Program-made: the position numbers and the translations under genes | NCBI RefSeq assembly: GCF_040115645.1 | Contig: NC_089560.1 | Location: 372,001 to 436,000 of the forward strand | Reading direction: 5' to 3' | Source of the DNA: Euwallacea fornicatus | Lineage: Eukaryota > Arthropoda > Insecta > Coleoptera > Curculionidae | Length of the DNA: 64,000 bases | The notes under the pieces: generated by a model | Database searches by the model: none | Seen by the model: the letters and a program-made list of their open reading frames with translations, nothing else | What the model was told of the DNA's origin: nothing | Shown: one piece after another, positions 62,210 to 64,000 of the stretch | Position numbering within the stretch: the stretch's first letter is position 1 | Layout of the letters: the number at the start of each line of letters is the position of its first letter

Positions 62210-63334
62210 AACAGAATAAATATACTGCACAAGCAAAAACTTGTTAATGCATTCTTCTCGTTTTTCTTGATTACTTATTCTGACCGGAGAGGATGTGCAA
62301 ATACGTTCTTTGCATCAAAATATTTCTTTAATGGCTCAAAGTAGTTCAATTTTTTTTCAAAAATATTTTTAATCAAAACTGATGCAAATTTAATTAATTT
62401 TTAAAATAAAATGCTTAATGTGTCATATATTTTTTTTTTCATTACATAATATAAATTCTTAGGGTGTGCAATCCTTTTTTTTCCAACTATGTCACTTGGC
62501 AACTTAGCGAATTTGCAAGGTGAAGATATTTCTAGAGTCAAATATCCTTTTAAAATCACAAACTACTTTGTGATAAGTATACCATTGACCACTTGTGTCA
62601 GAAGGATTTTCTTCAATTTTAAAACTTTTTTATCACTTAACTGCTTTCGATATGGTTCATGTACTGTTTGTGAAAGTAACGTAGAAATCACGACATGTTT
62701 ACTCTAATTAGCCCCCTTTAACAGAATCTTGCAAGAAAAAATTTAAGAAAATTGAAATTATAATATTTACAACAATATGCAGGAATTGAAATTAAATTGC
62801 AATAGCATATTCCTTGTCCAAAAATACCAAGGCAAGAAATGCACATTCACAGTACACATTTACAAACGCTCCGTTTCCGAGACGCAGGGTGTAAAAATTA
62901 AGTTGTTTTAATTTTTTTTCTTTATAACGTAGCGTTATTTATCCTAAATTTGAAATATGATTAACTTAAAAGAATCTACATTGTTGAATATGGCAATTGA
63001 TTTCTAGAATCCAGTGGATGTTTTTTCCAAAATTCATGCCTTCTTATCCGCCCAAATTTTGTAATGCAACATCAGAGAGACCGCTCTACTTACACCATAA
63101 TTTATTATGTAATTGTGGAGACCCAAATTGTAATACATTAATAAGCAACACTGTACGCACTTTCAACGAAAAACTCAAATGCATTCGTAACTATTTTTAC
63201 AAATAACTCTAAAATGACAACAGGTAAGGAAAAAATATGAGAAACTCAAAATATTCTAAATTGAACAGAGAATTCAGATTGACCATGATCCCAAAAAATT
63301 AGCATCCTTTAGATTCTCGAATTTAGTTAGCATA
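62210..63334. other. AT-rich non-coding stretch
   Basis: Homopolymer-rich sequence (T and A runs near 62430, 62915) with no ORF that I can relate to a protein family. Nothing supportable is seen. Confidence 0.55.
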
Positions 63335-64000
63335 TACAGTGTGTCGTACGAAACTGTCCACCCAGAAAATATTTTCTATTGTTTGTTTAAAGAAACGCTA
63401 GAAAACGTCAACTTTGATATGAAGGGGAACATCATTTGGTGAACAAGTTGTTTTCGAAATGTCATCCCTCCACCTTTAAAACTCACCCCTTTAAAACTTT
63501 CAAATTGCAAGAAAGATTGTGTTATACCTCGTTTAAACGATAATTTTGTTCTCTACATAGTCAAGTTTCTATTTTTTATTTTCGTACATTGGTCTTGTAA
63601 AAATAAAAGAGAAACCAAATATTTTGATTTTAGCTCTGAGTTTTATTATACTAAACACGGATAGTGTACTGTTAGACTCAACACGTCTCGACGTATCAAA
63701 TATATTAATAACAATGACATTTATAACATTCGATTTAAAATTGATAAACCCTAATTATTTTGGAGGAGCAATTTATTGATATTTTCCTCTGCACTTATAC
63801 TTATGCGCACTGCACTGTGTTGCTGTCTAATAATTTCTAGATGAAAATTCCCCTAAAAGATAGATTGCCAAATGAAATTTAGTGGAATGACCCGCGAGAT
63901 CTCCTGACCTTAGTCCCCTAGATTTTTTCTTATGGGGAGGGGATTTTAATGGGGACATTTAAAGACAAAAATCTATGACACAAAATCGATTTTTTTCGAG
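63335..64000 (+). mobile_element. DD41D-type element, left part, runs off window
   Basis: Starts TACAGTGTGTCGTACG beside TA at 63333-63334, a variant of the TACAGGGTGTC terminus, followed by about 500 bp of non-coding sequence consistent with a long TIR. At 63882-63960 a transposase C-terminal block appears: PARSPDLSPLDFFLWG, with TGA in place of the Trp before it. The HTH, first and second Asp regions are missing, so the copy is internally deleted. The right end lies outside the window. Confidence 0.72.

Noticed and set aside
1..64000. Host genes, tRNA or rRNA genes, CRISPR arrays, bacterial operons
   Set aside because: None could be supported. All sizeable coding segments match transposon families, and there are no regularly spaced repeats or cloverleaf-like genes that I could see.

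Overview
This is an AT-rich eukaryotic window, almost certainly from an insect. The evidence is the repeat content: mariner/Tc1/DD41D-type transposases, piggyBac, pogo/Tigger, errantivirus-like Ty3/Gypsy elements with env, R1-clade and Jockey-clade LINEs, and a CsRn1/Kabuki-type LTR retrotransposon. I see no convincing host protein-coding gene, rRNA, tRNA or bacterial operon. Nearly every long reading frame belongs to a mobile element and most are broken. The insect order cannot be settled from the sequence.

Layout. 1-3245: errantivirus-like pol/env remnant, with a 5'-truncated LINE (806-1854) inside its integrase; then a decayed DD41D element (to 4361) and quiet sequence. 5572-10334 (minus strand): a GC-rich R1-clade LINE holding a SINE-like insert (7248-7466, 14-bp TSD) and a solo LTR (7945-8265, 5-bp TSD). 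10505-12975: decayed Tc1 plus pieces of errantivirus pol and env. 13026-14627: a complete Tc1/DD34E element with an open 340-aa transposase. 14640-18190: errantivirus env/LTR and pol/env pieces flanking an internally deleted mariner (15273-16034). 18190-20440: non-coding, with a MITE-like inverted-repeat unit. 20448-20908: piggyBac N-terminal piece. 20945-23397: a DD43D element with 612-bp TIRs and one nonsense codon. 23400-25560: 5' part of a second R1-like LINE. 25561-27149: Tc1. 27287-28326: chimeric transposase remnant. 28421-34004: a Tc1 apparently split by LINE, piggyBac and mariner pieces. 34340-39980: a Jockey-clade LINE split by a DD43D element (35756-38101) and a mariner (38109-39286).

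39981-59100 is the most layered part. An errantivirus-like framework (5' LTR, tRNA-Ser-type PBS, gag, pol, env) is interrupted in turn. A mariner carries an intact, intron-containing DD41D element (41076-43305). A pogo/Tigger element lies at 47959-49929. An old solo LTR contains a Tc1 (50946-58800), which itself contains a full-length young Kabuki/CsRn1 retrotransposon (51100-56070, LTRs differing at one seen base) and a mariner (56199-57483). 59100-64000 holds a minus-strand Tc1 remnant and the left part of another DD41D element that runs off the window.

Functionally the elements act only on themselves. Three look potentially competent from sequence: the Tc1 at 13026, the DD41D element at 41076 (after splicing a 59-nt intron) and the Kabuki-type element at 51100. 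Several others are one lesion from open. The best candidate for something under-described is the group of long-TIR elements with TACAGGGTGTC termini and DD41D or DD43D spacing.
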